A stretch of DNA of 64,000 nucleotides from Sweltsa coloradensis (lineage: Eukaryota; Arthropoda; Insecta; Plecoptera; Chloroperlidae): positions 372,001 to 436,000 of the forward strand of contig JAMZAV010000447.1 of the NCBI GenBank assembly GCA_024449915.1, written 5' to 3'. Below are positions 25,485-37,862 of this stretch, one piece after another. Below the pieces are notes generated by a model. The model searched no databases. It worked only from the letters and a program-made list of their open reading frames with translations, and was not told the DNA's origin. The translations under genes were made by a program, and so were the position numbers. How positions within the stretch are numbered: the first letter of the stretch is position 1; each line of letters starts with the position of its first letter.

Positions 25485-26020
25485 CTAATTTAATTTATCA
25501 ATATCACGTTGGGTTTTTACCTTAAGTACTTCTTTAGATTTTTCGTCCTTTCGGACGCAGATAGACCCGCGATTAAACCAGACAAATTTAAAACCTGTCA
25601 CCTTTGCTTTTGCTTTCACTTGCCAGAATAAATGCTTATAGTGAGGTGATAAATGTTCGTTTATATATATGGGAAGGTTTCCGTCCTCCTCTTCTTCCTG
25701 AAACAGGTCCTTATTCCTCACCGACACCTTGCGACGACAGGCGAGGATTTCGTCCCTCTTCTTTCTAGAAGCGAACTGAACAATTACTTTTGGCGGGTAC
25801 TTACTGTTTGATTTTACACGGTGGACCACATCGATATCGCGTGACGTAATATTAACACCTACAATCTCACTTAGCTTGACCACGATCTCTTCTAGGTTTT
25901 CACCGTCTTCTTCTAACACATTCGATATTTCAATGTTTTTATTTCTGCCGTACTGGTCTAGCTCGTGAAGATGGTCAGTTAACTCTTCAATTATTTCATC
26001 CTGTTTTGATATTCTCTGCG

Positions 26021-26068
<48 letters not shown>

Positions 26069-26075
26069 CTAACAT
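25485..26075 (-). CDS. LINE ORF1, FP25K-like protein, 5' truncated
   Basis: The frame begins in the microsatellite, which gives an artificial run of tyrosines. From about residue 20 it reads a coiled coil (KQDEIIEELTDHLHELDQYG). The FP-type domain follows: RNKNIEISNVLEEDGENLEE, DIDVVHRVKSNSKYPPKVIV, FASRKKRDEIL, IYINEHLSPHYKHLF and GFKFVWFNRGSICVRKDE. This domain, related to the baculovirus FP protein, is common as ORF1 of insect retroelements. Its role is presumably RNA or nucleic-acid binding in the retrotransposition particle; that is family-level inference. The natural N-terminus is missing. Confidence 0.85.
26022..26068. repeat. (TAA)n microsatellite
   Basis: About 15 TAA triplets mark the truncated 5' boundary of the LINE. 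Confidence 0.95.
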
Positions 26076-26119
26076 TTGGACACACTTACTCTTTTCTGCT
26101 CGTCAGCCATTATACCGTT

Positions 26120-26485
26120 GAGCGATTATACTGAATTAATTAATTGAATTAATTGAATGGAATTCCTGAAAAGATAAAGAACCAATGAATTTATAGGTGT
26201 ACCAAAGGTTAAGTGGGGGGGGGGGGGAAGGGCGTACCCTTTAAAGTCATTTTGGGGAAAATCTGTATACCTTTTAAAGGTTGTCGAATAATAATAAGAA
26301 GAAGAAGAATTATATTGGCCGTGCCGTAGATACGTAACGGACATACGCCCCCCCCCCCCCCCGAAGTCACCATTCGTTGTCGTCGACATGGTCACCCACC
26401 GAAAGGGATATTTTACTTGCGAGTTGGATACTTTGTTCTCTTCGAGAGCGGAGTTCTTTTGTATGTCAGCTAATTGAATTCTACA
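26120..26485. repeat. G/C-run-rich MITE-like fragment
   Basis: TGTACCAAAGGTTAAGTGGGGG and GTCATTTTGGGGAAAATCTG resemble the interior of the element at 6726-7046. Runs of G (26214-26227) and C (26347-26362) produce an artefactual minus-strand frame. Confidence 0.5.
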
Positions 26486-26490
26486 CAATT

Positions 26491-26830
26491 ACAGATTCCA
26501 AGGAGCACCGATGATTGGCAATAGGATTAGACTAGGATGTCATAAAAATATTTCATTTACAAAGTAATAAATATCTAATACAATTAATAAATCTTAAAAT
26601 CATTATTAAAATGAAAATCAAATGCAAAAATGTATGATTTTTTAAAGTTTTCATTCAAATTACAAAAATCATACATTTTTGTAATAGCATTTTATTTTAA
26701 TTTTAATAATGATTTCAAGAGTTTATAATTGTACTGTACAAACTTATTTACTACTTTATTAATTTAATATTTTTATGACATCCTAGTCAAATTCTGTTGT
26801 CAATCATCGGGCGTGTTGCTCCTCGGAATC
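26491..26830. mobile_element. foldback element of about 340 bases
   Basis: The left end ATTCCAAGGAGCACCGATGATTGGCA and right end TGTCAATCATCGGGCGTGTTGCTCCTCGGAAT are inverted. So are TAGGATGTCATAAAAATA / TATTTTTATGACATCCTA and the central AAAATGTATGATTTTT / AAAAATCATACATTTTT. No coding frame is present. Confidence 0.85.
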
Positions 26831-26979
26831 TGAAATTGTAGTAGTAGTAGAAATCTTTATTTAGCATTTTGCTATTTTTACATACACATACACAAGCATA
26901 ATTTAACAATTGACTTTTACATATTAAAGAAATTCAGTCCTCAATGGACCAGACTGTACGTCTGGCATTTACATTGAAT

Positions 26980-28592
26980 CATAAATTTCCTCAATATTAC
27001 GAAAGTGTATCGTGCGACCACTCTTTTTGTCACAAATTCTCCTAATATTACAAATTAGGACGAAAACAAGATTTTGTGATGCTTTGGGTACATTTTTACT
27101 CAATGGACTTTGATCCCATTTTAACAAATTCACTCAATTTTAACGAAAGTGTATCGTGTGACCACTCGTTTTGTTCAAAATTATGCCAATAATAAGAAAA
27201 AGGATAAAAAAAGTTTTTTAACACCTTAGGTAGTACAGTTTCACTCAATGGACTTTGACCCCATTTTCAAAAGATAACTCAATATTAACGAAAGTCTATC
27301 ATGTGATGACTCGTTTTGTCTCAAATTATCCTAATAATACGAATTAGGAAGAAAATAAGATTTTGTCATACCTTTAGTACATTTTCACTGAATGGACAAT
27401 GTTAGGTTATGTTTCTAAATAGGCTATTTTACACTTATTCTTAGAAAATAGGTCAAAGACCTTAAATTGTGTGAAAATGTACCCAAGGTGTTAAAATCTT
27501 ATTTTCGTCCTAATTAGTAATAAAAGGATAATTTTGAACTAAACGAGTGATCACGAGATATACTTTCGTTAACATTGAGTAAATTTGTGAAAATAGCATC
27601 AAAGTCCATTCAGTGAAAATGTACTAAAGGTATGACAAAATCTTATTTCCGTCCTTATTCGTATTATTAGGATAATTTGAGACAAAACGAGTCATCACAT
27701 GATAGACTTTCGTAAATATTGAGTAGACTTTTGAAAATGGGGTCAAAGTCCATTGAGTGAAACTGTACCCAAGGTGTTAAAATCTTATTTTATCCTTGTT
27801 CTTTTTATTGGCATAATTTTGAACAAAACGAGTGGTCACACGATACACTTTCGTTAATATTGAGTTAATTTGTGAAAATAGCATCAAAGTCCATTCAGTG
27901 AAAATGTACCAAAGGTATGACAAAATCTTATTTCCGTCCTAATTCGTATTATTAGGATAATTTGAGACAAAACGAGTCATCACATGATAGACTTTCGTAA
28001 ATATTGAGTAGACTTTTGAAAATGGGGTCAAAGTCCATTGAGTGAAACTGTACCTAAGGTGTTAAAAATCTTTTTTTTATCCTTGTTCTTTTATTGGCAT
28101 AATTTTGAACAAAACGAGTGGTCACACGATACACTTTCGTTAAAATTGAGTGAATTTGTGAAAATAGCATCAAAGTCCATTCAGTGAAAATGTACCAAGG
28201 TATGACAAAATCTTATTTCCGTCCTAATTCGTATTATTAGGATAATTTGAGACAAAACGAGTCATCACATGCTAGACTTTCGTTAAATTGAGTAAACTTT
28301 TGAAAATGGGGTCAAAGTCCATTGAGTGAAACTGTACCTAAGATGTTAAAAAACTTTTTTTTATCCTTTTTCTTATTATTGGCATAATTTTGAACAAAAC
28401 GAGTGGTCACACGATACACTTTCGTTAAAATTGAGTGTATTTGTTAAAATGGGATCAAAGTCCATTGAGTAAAAATGTACCCAAAGCATCACAAAATCTT
28501 GTTTTCGTCTTAATTTGTAATATTAGGAGAATTTGTGACAAAAAGATTGGTCGCACGATACACTTTCGTAATATTGAGGAAATTTATGAAAA
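26980..28592. repeat. foldback array built on a dimeric tandem repeat
   Basis: The right part (27430-28592) repeats two related units of about 145 bases in alternation. One carries GGTCAAAGTCCATTGAGTG, the other CATCAAAGTCCATTCAGTG; hits lie near 27599, 27739, 27886, 28028, 28169, 28311 and 28455. The left part (26980-27410) holds the same units in inverse orientation. The outermost 140 bases on each side are near-exact complements (ATAAATTTCCTCAATATTACG at 26985 against CGTAATATTGAGGAAATTTAT at 28568), so the whole block can fold into one stem. Confidence 0.9.
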
Positions 28593-29126
28593 TGGGAAAA
28601 GGGCGCTTAATCTGATCAGATTTACATATATGGTGAAATTTTAATTTTTTAAATTAAAGTTTAGACCTTAATCTACAATACACATTAATATGGCGTTCTA
28701 AATGTAATATTTGAATACGGATTTCTTTATTTTAGTTTTATCAACCCCTTTAAGTACACCCCCCCTTTCTCCTATAAGCAAGCAACTTTTTTGAGGGCTC
28801 CTCGGCGCAATTTTTTTGAGATCACTCTTCTGAGTGTTTAGACAAAATTCACGGCCCTATCACTTAAAACCCCTAACTGGTAGGCTAATCCTCCCAGCAC
28901 AGTGGGTAAATTTGTGAAAAAAAGAAAAAGGGTGCAAAATCTGGTTAGATATACATATATGGTGATAGATATTTTTTTACTAAAATTTGGACTTTTATCT
29001 ACAATATGTAATAATTTTGTAATCTTAGGATCAAATTTAGTTTGATTTTTGAATTTTTGAATATTTGAAAAATGCCATTTTTTCACCCCCTTCCACCCCC
29101 TTATAGGCATTCATTTAGAGGGAAAA
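28593..29126. repeat. left flanking direct repeat of the palindrome
   Basis: Two tandem relatives, about 28593-28730 and 28915-29040, share AATCTGATCAGATTTACATATATGGTGA-like text. The segment 28779-28905 (GGGCTCCTCGGCGCAATTTTT, AAACCCCTAACTGGTAGGCTAATCC) is repeated in the same direction at 31825-31955, beyond the palindrome. Confidence 0.75.
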
Positions 29127-31793
29127 GAACTCTCACAAAAGCGCGCAAATAGTATCATATACCATTTTTTCCCCAATACTATGAAGAATATTATGTTGTA
29201 TGATACTTTTTAAGACCAGGAGCCGTTTTTACGTCACGACGTTTCGAACATGGCCGACGTCTATTTTTCCATCCAACGCAACGGCATGTTGTAATGGCTA
29301 TATCATAAAAACTAATTAACCGATCGATCCAAGTTTGGTTGCATTGTTTTTATTGAAATATTTCAAGTTTAAATAATGTCTCGTTTGTGTATTTTGTTTA
29401 GAGGTATAGTCTGATTTTTACACAAATAGACCTGGCACACATGAACATATAGTGTTGCCAGTGGTTTCGTTTCACTCTGGGGTCACAATATGTTTTCATA
29501 TTTATTTTGATGATTTTTTTTTACAAAATGATCTATTTCTAATCAAATGAATATCTTCAAATTTTTTATAAAAAAAATATTTTGGTAAAATTTTAATTTT
29601 TTTGCGATTTGTTGCAACGCGGTTTTTTTAGCTATTTTATACAGCATGCCTATGACAATACTACACTTTCTTACAAAGTTTAGCCGTTTAAGTAAGAAAT
29701 TATACTAATTTATGAACAACTCGTCTTTACTGTACATGTTGAAAAGATTTAATTTTACAAATTAAAGTAGGTATATTCAAATTGTAAAAAATAGACCTCC
29801 ATAAAAGCTACTCTTTCCAAACAATAGTGATTACTGTTAATCCACATAAAGCTATTTAAAAATACCGTCAAAAATCTTTTGTAGTAGGGCCTATCATAAG
29901 CTAGTGTAGTATTTAAAAAAAATTATACACCACACTTATTAGGCCTGAATAATATGGTTTAAATAACAAAAAATCACCTTTCTATTGATCTACTTGGAAA
30001 ATATTACTGTCGCGACATTGTCACCTGCAATGAACATAACAACTCATTATTTTACGTGTGTATTGATATATTCTCTACAATTTTTTCATATACACATTAT
30101 TATCTCACCATTCTTCAAGGTTCATGGCTTTCAAGGCTCGAAGCTTTCTGAAGAAAAATCATTCCAGAGCACTCTTACCGATATTTTGAAAGTCAACGGA
30201 AAATGGCTAAAAGTTGGTTGGATGAAAGATGAACTTGAATAAAAAAGGGGGAAAAAACTTTTTTTTGACGGGACAAAAGCTCTATTTTGGCCATTATATG
30301 CAAATTTCGGGTCATTACGGAAATGAATGTTTTAGATGCAATATTTAATTTTTAGTTATGATTTTTTTTTATTGCTTCAACACACCGTATTGTCTCTGGA
30401 CTGAGTACAAGGGAAACTATATATATGAAATAACTTTTGATGGACGATTTTTTTCGTGTTTCGGTTCAAAACTCTTTTTTGTACCATGTGACAAAAAAAA
30501 TCGTACATCGAACATTATTTCAGAAAATGATTTTCCCTTATACTCAGTCCAGAGACAAAGGTATGTTGAAGCAATAAAAGAAAATCATAGCAAAAAATTA
30601 AATATTGCATCCAAAACATTCATTTCCGAAATGACCCGAAATTTGCATATAATGGCCAAAATAGAGCTTTTGTCCCGTCAAAAAAAGTTTTTTTCCCCCT
30701 TTTTTATTCAAGTTCATCTTTCATCCAACCAACTTTTAGCCATTTTCCGTTGACTTTCAAAATATCGGTAAGAGTGCTCTGGAATAGCCTTAAGAAGATT
30801 AAGAAGATGATTTTTCTTCAGAAAGCTTCGAGCCTTGAAAGCCATGAACCTTGAAGAATGGTGAGATAATAATGTGTATATGAAAAAATTGTAAAGAATA
30901 TATCAATACACACGTAAAAAAATGAGTTGTTATGTTCATTGCAGGTGACAATGTCGCGACAATAATATTTTCCAAGTAGATCAATAGAAAGGTGATTTTT
31001 TGTTATTTAAACCATATTATTCAGGCCTAATAAGTGTGGTGTATAATTTTTTTTAAATACTACACTAGCTTATGATAGGCCCTACTACAAAAGATTTTTG
31101 ACGGTATTTTTAAATAGCTTTATGTGGATTAACAGTAATCACTATTGTTTGGAAAGAGTAGCTTTTATGGAGGTCTATTTTTTTACAATTTGAATATACC
31201 TACTTTAATTTGTAAAATTAAATCTTTTCAACATGTACAGTAAAGACGAGTTGTTCATAAATTAGTATAATTTCTTACTTAAACGGCTAAACTTTGTAAG
31301 AAAGTGTAGTATTGTCATAGGCATGCTGTATAAAATAGCTGAAAAACCGCGTTGCAACAAATCGCAAAAAAATTAAAATTTTACCAAAATATTTTTTTTA
31401 TAGAAAATTGAAGATACCATATAAGAAAACATTTTTCCCAGAGTGAAACGAAACCACTGCAACACTAAAATGTTCATGTGTGCCAGGTCTATTTGTGTAA
31501 AAATCAGACTATACCTCTAAACAAAATACACAAACGAGACATTATTTAAACTTGAAATATTTCAATAAAAACAATGCAACCAAACTTGGATCGATCGGTT
31601 AATTAGTTTTTATGATATAGCCATTACAACATGCCGTTGCGTTGGATGGAAAAATAGACGTCGGCCATGTTCGAAACGTCGTGACGTAAAAACGGCTCCT
31701 GGTCTTAAAAAGTATCATACAACATAATATTCTTCATAGTATTGGGGAAAAAATGATATATGATACTATTTGCGCGCTTTTGTGAGAGTTCTT
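29127..31793. mobile_element. near-perfect 2.67-kb palindrome
   Basis: The two arms of about 1.3 kb are inverted copies around a centre near 30460. The left arm opens with AGAACTCTCACAAAAGCGCG and the right arm closes with CGCGCTTTTGTGAGAGTTCT. Many inner blocks match, such as CCGACGTCTATTTTTCCATC with its complement. The arms differ by only scattered substitutions and small gaps, such as TTAAGAAGATTAAGAAGATG near 30790. The frames inside (up to 131 codons at 30358-30753) cross the centre and have no recognisable domain. It looks like a foldback element or a recent inverted duplication. Confidence 0.9.
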
Positions 31794-31960
31794 CGACCTT
31801 TTTTGCTCCTTAAATGAACGTCTATTAGCCGGATGGATTTTTTCATGGCTCCTCGAGGCAATTTTCTTGTAATATTGTTCTGAGTATACAATCCAAAATT
31901 CAGCCCTCTACCACAAAACCCCTAATTGTTAGGCTAATCCGCCTAGCTAAGACACAAAAT
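31794..31960. repeat. right flanking direct repeat of the palindrome
   Basis: GGCTCCTCGAGGCAATTTTC and AAACCCCTAATTGTTAGGCTAATCC align in the same direction with 28779-28905. Confidence 0.75.
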
Positions 31961-31994
31961 CACGGATATAATGTTGCTGTTGAATGGTCAAGGT

Positions 31995-33577
31995 CAGTCT
32001 TGGGCACGTTCCCCCAAAAAAGGAACTGAGGCGTTCCTCGTTCCTTTTCAATAAAAAAAGGAGCTGAAACGTTTCTTTTCAATAAAAAAGGAACTGAAAC
32101 GTTCCTCTCTCCTCAAAAGAAACTAGTTCTTTTCACGTTCCGAATACCATCACTGATTTAAACAAAAATAATGTGAAATGAGTTAGTTTATCATTACTCT
32201 TATTTATTAAAGTGAGTCCCAGGCCATCTGACGAGAGTGGCGCCTTTTTTGCAGTCTTGGGGAGAAGCGCGCTACATGTAGCATGCTACTTTTACGTGTA
32301 GCGGAGCCAGTAGCGCGCTACTTTATTAAGGGGGCATATTGTAGCGGTAGCATGCTACAATGTTTGTAGCGTTAGCGTGATATTTGCGCTACTTTTTAAG
32401 TTCCGGGGCCAGCAGTCCCAGTACCACGTAAAGTCAAAAGTCGGCACTGCAAACCAACTTGTAACGCCCGCCGCGCCACGTCATGTGCTCGCCGTGTAGA
32501 CCGGCCCGTAATCTCGTCTCACTTCCACACCATCTCCTCGCTCTCTCCCAGCGAGCCTCTGTCTCGCTCTCTCTCTCTCTGCGTCGTCCGAAGGATGCGA
32601 GCGTTCGCCGATTTTTATTTATTATTGTATTTTATTTATTTAATAAGCATACAGTATGACTCATGAATCTGAGTATATCAGTAGAGTATTGTAATGTCAA
32701 AATCTGTATAACAACACATACAAAATTTACTAGCACAATATTAACAACATAACAATTAAGTGAGCTGACTTTACCAAAATATTGCAGTGATTATAAGATT
32801 GCGTGGTGCATCTTGAGTGCTATTTCAGGGTCGTGAACAAAGATATATCCACGATAATTAGAAGTCGTATTATTGATTTAGAGCATAAGCCGCTCAATAA
32901 TTACGCCAATCGTCTGAATTGCATATTAAAATGAAGTGATTAGTGTCATATATCCCCCCTCCCTTGGGACATTCCAGTCCAGGCTATATCGCTATTGTAC
33001 GGCACCAGTAGGCCCATTCTGAACCTTGTTTGTCGCATTCTTCTGCAGTGATTCCGCGAAAAACACGTTGTTGAAAATAAATGCAATATGAATGTTGATC
33101 ATTACAGGCCTAGACTAGGGCCTAGCCTAGCCTAAACGTTAAAAGAACGCCTTCTATCACAATGGAAACCGAAACTATGTGCTTTAGGTGATAGATCACG
33201 ATCGAGTTGATATAAATGGAGTTCAAAATCATCGCGGCACGACGTCAAAAGGCTTTAAAAACGGGATAATTTGGGATCTCGACGACCCCCGATTAAACGG
33301 GAACATGTAGCGGAAAAGTAGCGCGCTATATTTCTTGAGTAGCGCGAATGTAGCGTCGCTACATCTGAAAAAAAGTAGCGACCCCAAGACTGCTTTTTTG
33401 AAAACACAAGATGTCACATTGATGTTTTTCACACCGCAGTTTACGATATCAGGTCCTGGAATTCGACGGGATTACGACGGCGAAAGGAACTTATAAAGGA
33501 ACGTTAAATTCGTTCCAAGTTCCCACGAAATAGTAACTTTGACGTTACAACCGGGAACGCGTTCCTCCCCAAGACTG
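31995..33577. mobile_element. outer hAT-like MITE carrying a nested MITE
   Basis: The ends CAGTCTTGGGCACGTTCC and GGGAACGCGTTCCTCCCCAAGACTG are inverted. The flanks GTCAAGGT (31987-31994) and GTCAATGT (33578-33585) are a 7-of-8 target duplication. The arms repeat GGAACTGAAACGTTCC-like blocks. No transposase frame is present. Confidence 0.85.
32252..33392. mobile_element. inner hAT-like MITE nested in the outer one
   Basis: The ends CAGTCTTGGGGAGAAGCGCG and GTAGCGACCCCAAGACTG are flanked by a perfect 8-bp duplication, CTTTTTTG (32244-32251 and 33393-33400). The subterminal parts are full of GTAGCGCGCTAC-like motifs in both directions. The interior (about 32430-33240) is non-coding, with a CT-rich tract near 32560-32580. 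Confidence 0.92.
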
Positions 33578-33589
33578 GTCAATGTCACC

Positions 33590-36150
33590 CTATGCACGCA
33601 GTGGCATCACGAACTCGGCCACAATACTGACATGGCTAATGCCTATAGAGATATTACGTAAATATAGCAATTGATCTTCATTATTAATTAGGTTTATTTT
33701 GGAACAAGGGTAGTATGACGGAATGGCTAATTTTGCACCAATTGTTTTTGTTGTTGTTCAAAACCATGCAAAATCACTTTCAAATTAAAAATAAACACGC
33801 GGAAACCCACTTTTAACCGACAATTTAAAAACGAGGAGCGAGGAGTGACGCAGTCTAGGCCTAAACATAACTGCTGAGATGTTGTGCTCACTGCAAATCA
33901 CCTTACAAGAACATAATAAAAAAAATCCAAAATAGAATCATCACGTTTTCTGTTACAGTAACAAAAAAAACTTCAAAACCTTTAACGTCGCTAATTTAAA
34001 CGAAAGTCCTTTTGTGGTGAAACTCCTTTATATTTAAAAAAGCGACGTTAAAGGTTGGAGTATTTTAGTGAAAAAGGTTGGTAGACCTAGGCCTAGAAGT
34101 AAAATCAAGACGTAGGCCTAAATAGAAAACATGGCGACCAAATGACAGTGAAATGAGCGAGTGTTTGTGTTCAATCTGTGTTCATTATTGATTATTCTAT
34201 AGGCCTATCATTATTGGTATATTTTCAGAGTGATTAGTTAAAATAAATCGTTAATAATGAGTTTTTCATTTATTTCTCATCTGAAGTTGTTTTTTCATTG
34301 CATTCTTTGAAATAAACAGTGTTGAAAAGTTGGACCGCACCAATTGAACTAGTAGCCTACCAAAACGATCGATTCAAGCAAACTAAAAGTGATTAAATAA
34401 GTCCAGAAACTACTTTCCGCGGCCAAAAACCAAGTAAATACTCAATACTATTCAGTTAGAAAAAGGAAAATTATAAATTTGATACAAAATAACATTTCCG
34501 TCAAATTACCCCTATACGAACACTATGAATACAATAATCAAATAACTTGTGTTGAACTAAAGTTACATGTACGTAGCCCATGCGTAGGCTGGTGTGAAAG
34601 AATCTCCGTTATCACACTATAATTATAACAAAATTACCAAAACAAAATACAATACAGGGCTGTATATAATATCCTGGGAGATATCGTACAACATTTACAA
34701 GTCGCATGGTGGTTTAATTCATGTACAGTGAAAGTAGACCCGAAAAACAAAAACTTGTCAAACATTGTCGCCATTTTCGCCTGTTTACACAATTATTTAG
34801 ATTTTGAAGTGCTAAAATGGCCGCCAATTTTATTGTTGCTATAAGTTTAGGCCTAAACAGGAAATGAAAGTCGCAGACACACCGCCCCATAATGTTGCAG
34901 GTCCAATAACGCCAGTTACTATTTTAGTCCATGGTACAACAAACAAATTACGAACCTGAGGGAAAAGTGTACTAAAGAAATAGGCACGGACACGGACATA
35001 AAGTAAAACAGTCTACAACTTATTATTATCTCTGGCGTGAAATCTTACTGTCAGTGGCTCAACTATACCGTGGGGGCACAATTTGTGGCAAGATTTTGTG
35101 TCAACAAAGCTATAAAACTTACCTCCCGTCCTGGGTTCGAGGCTCGGTCGCGGTAATACACACTCGTCTCTTGTTATAACGAAAACAGCCGTACTTGTTC
35201 TAGCGACGTTCCTCTCTCCACTGACAGACAACACTCGTCCGCTATCGTGCACCTCTACCCACCCTCCCCCACCCCTCCAGGCAAGATAACAAGAACCTGA
35301 TTGCAACAGGTAGTGACTCAATGACAACCGGATGAAAACAGAGGTGTCAAAGTTAGTGGAAATGGAATGGATCAGAAATGTGAAGCTTGTCCCGTTTCAA
35401 CAATGACAATTAACAGAATTTTCGAAAAAAAAGAAAATAGAGAACCCCTTGAAGAAGCTGGAGTAGCTTAGAGATATTGTTATAATGTATAAAAAATATA
35501 TAACCCTGGGAAAGTTATTAAAAAAAGTGTGTTTATCATATTATGACAATTATTGTAAAAGAGTTGGCTCGAGCTCAAAGAAGAGATTATGGACAGTTTC
35601 ATTAATTTTCTTTGCGTATAAATTGAAGCAAAAAAAGAGAAAAAAAAACTGCCCAAAATGTACAAAAATACAAATCGTGAAAAGACACTATTTATGTCCA
35701 TTATATCCATATATAATAACTGTTTTTGAATTTGAGCAGCGAGCTCACTCAGCGCTATTAGTTAACCGCGAGAAATAATTACTTTTTATTTTTATTCGAA
35801 AGGGTTTCAGATGAGTCCTACCTCAATAAAATAAAATTGAATTGATATTATTTCCCTCCTGCCGATGATGCACATAATATGTTTTCGTATGTCAGAATGC
35901 AATTATGTAGCTGGTTATGAAGTAATGGTCTTGGTTTTTAACTTGGCCAGGGTAATGGTTCACGAAGCGGCCGAATAACTAACCAGCAAATCGTATAATA
36001 CCGAACAAATTTACAGAATGGTAATATTTAAAATATTTTCACCATAATATTAAAATGATTCTTATGAATGTATATGATAATGTACACATCAACAACGTAG
36101 TAGAAGCTATAACCTTATAAGAAAGAGAACATCCTTCAAATAATATCAAA
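33590..36150. other. intergenic, no gene seen
   Basis: A complementary pair of about 20 bases, CTTTAACGTCGCT (near 33980) and AGCGACGTTAAAGGTT (near 34042), forms a small hairpin. The 35100-35340 part is CpG-richer. No frame here has convincing coding character. Confidence 0.4.
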
Positions 36151-36159
36151 TTATAACTT

Positions 36160-36770
36160 ATCTTTAGTTAGTCACGACACAGGGTGCGATCAAACTATCT
36201 CAAATTGTCTGTTCTGCCGGTTTTTGTTTCCATAATTGAACGAGCATTAACCGAGAACTTAAATTTTGTTTTTTAAAATAACTTTTCGGGGGAAGCCTGC
36301 CCAGGGTGCAATTCGTGCCCCTCTTCAGGTGAACAGCACTGTGGTATGTTGAGCGGATAGGATGATTGTGAAAGTATGTCCAAGGGCTGTTTAAGAGGAC
36401 TCATTCCCTTGCATTCGCAATAACAACTGAGGAAAACGTCGGAAAAAAACTTCAGTCTGGATTGCCGGTCTTGACGGGATTCGAGCCCGGGACCTCCCGA
36501 ATCAGAGTTGCGCGGTCAACGCTCGAGCCAACACTGTATATAGTTTATTTGTTTTGTATTGCATTTAATATCTTTTTTTAATTTGTTACTGAAATTATTG
36601 TGTTTTAATGCATTATTGTTGTAATATTATTATTTAAATATTAACTCAATTGTAGTTCATTGTTGTGTCTGCATCTGTCCTCCTTTGTAAATCAGATTTT
36701 TAACTAAATAGGATAGGCGTTATATAAATAAATCGAATAAATAAATTAATAAATTGAAAACAGGATGATG
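36160..36770 (-). mobile_element. SINE family B composite copy
   Basis: Nearly the same sequence as 9730-10325. It has the head GTTGGCTCGAGCGTTGACC in the complement, the box GGGCTCGAATCCC, the CAGGTGAAC..GTGGTATGTTGAGCGGATAGG body and the TAAATAAAT tail side. Confidence 0.75.
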
Positions 36771-36779
36771 ATATATGAC

Positions 36780-37549
36780 GATATTTCATAGATATAACAG
36801 TTGTAAAGTGTTAGTAACTGGAGGTCGTGGGGTCGATGTCCTCATGCGAGGTGTAGTCCCTATTTAGAACTCCTTGATTGGTATCGATACTATGCATGGT
36901 GTCTGAATATGAGGAGAACGGGCATAGATTTGTAGCATCTACAGTAGGCTAGATCAGCAGTCTCCAATAAGTAAGCACAGACGCGAGCGTAGCAAATTGA
37001 AGCGTCTATCTGCCATATTCAAGATGGTGGTTTGGCGTTTAAATTTATGCTTTTTAAATGCAATAAAGTATTTCTCTGGATTTTTTTATATGGTTTTAGC
37101 TTGTGCAGCACGGGAATGAACAAACAGAAACAATAGGAAGTCATTGCATAAGTAAATTTAGTAATCATTTGGTGTTAATGGCTAGTATGCTCACCTGTCA
37201 ACCTGACGGCAATCTTGAGAACTATTTGGGCAACAAATCACTCCCATTTACTTGACATGCAAACTGCCATATTCAAGATGCTTTCAAATTGTCACGAAAA
37301 TGGATTAATGACTGCGGATCTAGCCTACTATAGGTGTTTAATATCTATGAAACGGACTCTGAAGGATTCAAACCAACGTCTCTCCAAGTCATACACTTAG
37401 GACCTGCTCCCTAACCGCTCGAATACAGCGGCAGGCTACGACAAAGATATATGAGACGTGTCACACACGAGACTTTTTCGGTTCTATTCCTAGAGAAGAA
37501 AAATCCGGGGCGCCAAACGATTGTCAAATCAAACAATAGCAACATGGCT
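36780..37549. other. intergenic, no gene seen
   Basis: It includes a short direct repeat, CTGCCATATTCAAGATG, at about 37009 and 37265. No coding region is supported. Confidence 0.4.
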
Positions 37550-37862
37550 CCATCAGTTCTTGTCTTGGGAATTTGTAAACGGTGAATTGGAGCCGTCCTA
37601 TAGCAACGAGGCACATAATAAATTCAAAGTTGTTCCGAATCGGCCTTGTTGATTCTGGCATTGATCCGTGGGTGTTCGCACTATCCATTCCACTGATTGC
37701 TATATTTCCTATTAAAAAATATTCATCTTTGGTTGGTTATCGCTCACTCGTCGATTGCGTCTGAACCTTGGTCGCTTTGGTTTACTGTCCCCCACTGAAA
37801 ATCAGTTATATAACTGAGTGGGTAGACTCTAAATACAAATTTATTTATTTATTTATTTGGCT
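37550..37862 (+). mobile_element. SINE family A copy, 5' truncated
   Basis: It starts in the body (TCAGTTCTTGTCTTGGGAATT), continues through CTGTCCCCCACTGAAAATCAG and ends in an ATTTATTT tail, as in the copy at 437-860. Confidence 0.8.

Noticed and set aside
30358..30753. 131-codon plus-strand frame
   Set aside because: It spans the centre of the 2.67-kb palindrome, has no domain, and its two halves are inverted copies of one another at DNA level.
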